A stretch of DNA of 5,717 nucleotides from Bacillota bacterium (lineage in GTDB: Bacteria; Bacillota; Clostridia; Lachnospirales; Lachnospiraceae): the NCBI GenBank assembly GCA_009177215.1, contig WFLY01000271.1, positions 13,212 through 18,928 on the forward strand. The letters run 5' to 3'. The notes under the pieces are model-generated. The model was not told the DNA's origin, did not search any database, and worked only from the letters and a program-made list of their open reading frames with translations. The translations under genes and the position numbers were made by a program. The first letter of the stretch is position 1; each line of letters begins with the position of its first letter. Shown in pieces: positions 5,214-5,717 of the stretch.

Positions 5214-5717
5214 TTAAGCTGTCAGATAAGAACGCATGGAGCGAAGGGCATTCTTCTCCAGACGAGAGACCTGTGCCTGCGAAATGCCTATAATGTCAGC
5301 CACCTCCATCTGGGTTTTTCCTTCAAAAAATCTCAGAGAAATAATTTCATGCTCGCGTGAGCTGAGTTTTTTCATGGCTTCACTTAAGGAGAGATGCTCT
5401 ACCCAGGTCTCTTCCTTATTTTTTTTGTCGCTGATTTGATCCATGACATAGAGGGTGTCGCCGCCGTCCGTAAAGATAGGCTCATAGAGGCTCATGGGAT
5501 TTTGGATAGCGTCCATGGCATAGGCAATATCTTCCTTAGAAATGCCAACCTCCTTTGCGATTTCCTCTAAAGTAGGCTCCTTTGCGTTCCTTCGGGTTAG
5601 AGCATCCTTGGCGTAGATTGCCTTGTAGGCAGTATCTTTTAAGGAACGTGAGACTCTGATACTGCTGTTATCCCGCAAAAATCTGCGAATTTCGCCGATG
5701 ATCATGGGAACGGCATA
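5214..5717 (-). CDS. sigG: RNA polymerase sporulation sigma factor SigG, N-terminus outside window
   Basis: SigG is the late forespore-specific sigma factor, active after engulfment and controlling spore germination and DNA-protection genes. The 167 residues run from the right edge with YAVPMIIGEIRRFLRD (end of region 2), IRVSRSLKDTAYKAI and EPTLEEIAKEVGIS (region 3), then DGGDTLYVMDQISD and region 4 with LSSREHEIISLRFFEGKTQ and IGISQAQVSRLEKNAL. DAIQNPMSLYEPIF and FFEGKTQ point to SigG rather than its paralogue SigF, though they share the VPMIIGEI and SQ-QVSRLEK motifs. About 90 N-terminal residues and the promoter are missing. The reading frame is unbroken. Usual neighbours in Bacillus and many Clostridia place sigG directly after sigE on the same strand; here it faces sigE, with two genes between. 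Confidence 0.95.
   Translation of the reverse strand, partial: YAVPMIIGEIRRFLRDNSSIRVSRSLKDTAYKAIYAKDALTRRNAKEPTLEEIAKEVGISKEDIAYAMDAIQNPMSLYEPIFTDGGDTLYVMDQISDKKNKEETWVEHLSLSEAMKKLSSREHEIISLRFFEGKTQMEVADIIGISQAQVSRLEKNALRSMRSYLTA

Noticed and set aside
4065..5226. Direct repeat TAAGCTGTCAGA at 4065-4076 and 5215-5226
   Set aside because: A 12-base match is expected about once by chance in a window of this size; it codes for unrelated parts of sigE and the antisense of sigG, with no insertion-element features between.

Overview
The window reads as chromosome of an endospore-forming Firmicute of the class Clostridia, most likely a Lachnospiraceae relative. The support is the gene order (cell-wall and division genes running into spoIIGA-sigE), two sporulation sigma factors, a consensus Spo0A-type promoter, purine-rich Shine-Dalgarno sites and moderate GC. 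The family assignment is an inference from gene order and protein similarity; no 16S or phylogeny is available here.

Layout, left to right. (1) Positions 1-434 hold the C-terminal third of MurA, overlapping ftsQ/divIB (427-1161), a bitopic POTRA-domain divisome protein. (2) A short gap carries a likely SigA promoter, then ftsZ (1241-2428), whose start is best placed at TTG 1241 behind a strong AGGAGG. No ftsA lies between ftsQ and ftsZ. (3) An intrinsic terminator (2510-2550) ends the division block. (4) A Spo0A-type promoter (perfect 0A box at 2575, TTGACA-N21-TATAAT) drives spoIIGA (start 2672) and sigE (start 3509), the protease and pro-sigma pair that establishes mother-cell transcription after asymmetric septation. 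(5) An unrecognised 103-residue protein (4354-4665) and a VanZ-family membrane protein (4698-5213) follow, probably as a pair with their own promoter. (6) The C-terminal two thirds of SigG lie on the minus strand (5214-5717), convergent with vanZ, with the two stop codons directly abutting.

The main surprise is that both genes of the spoIIG operon are interrupted by apparent one-base deletions. In sigE, a run of five G (4053-4057) needs a sixth G to keep frame, and joining the two frames restores a 245-residue SigE that aligns residue for residue across the junction. In spoIIGA, the last 15 residues look wrong, while the overlapping -1 frame continues a plausible SpoIIGA tail to 3468. The promoter, active-site motif and the rest of both genes look intact, which favours sequencing or assembly error or a very recent mutation over long-term decay, but the sequence alone cannot decide.

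The second surprise is the gene order: sigG, which commonly follows sigE on the same strand, is inverted here and separated from sigE by two non-sporulation genes. I saw no mobile element, CRISPR array, tRNA or rRNA, and no convincing wholly new system.
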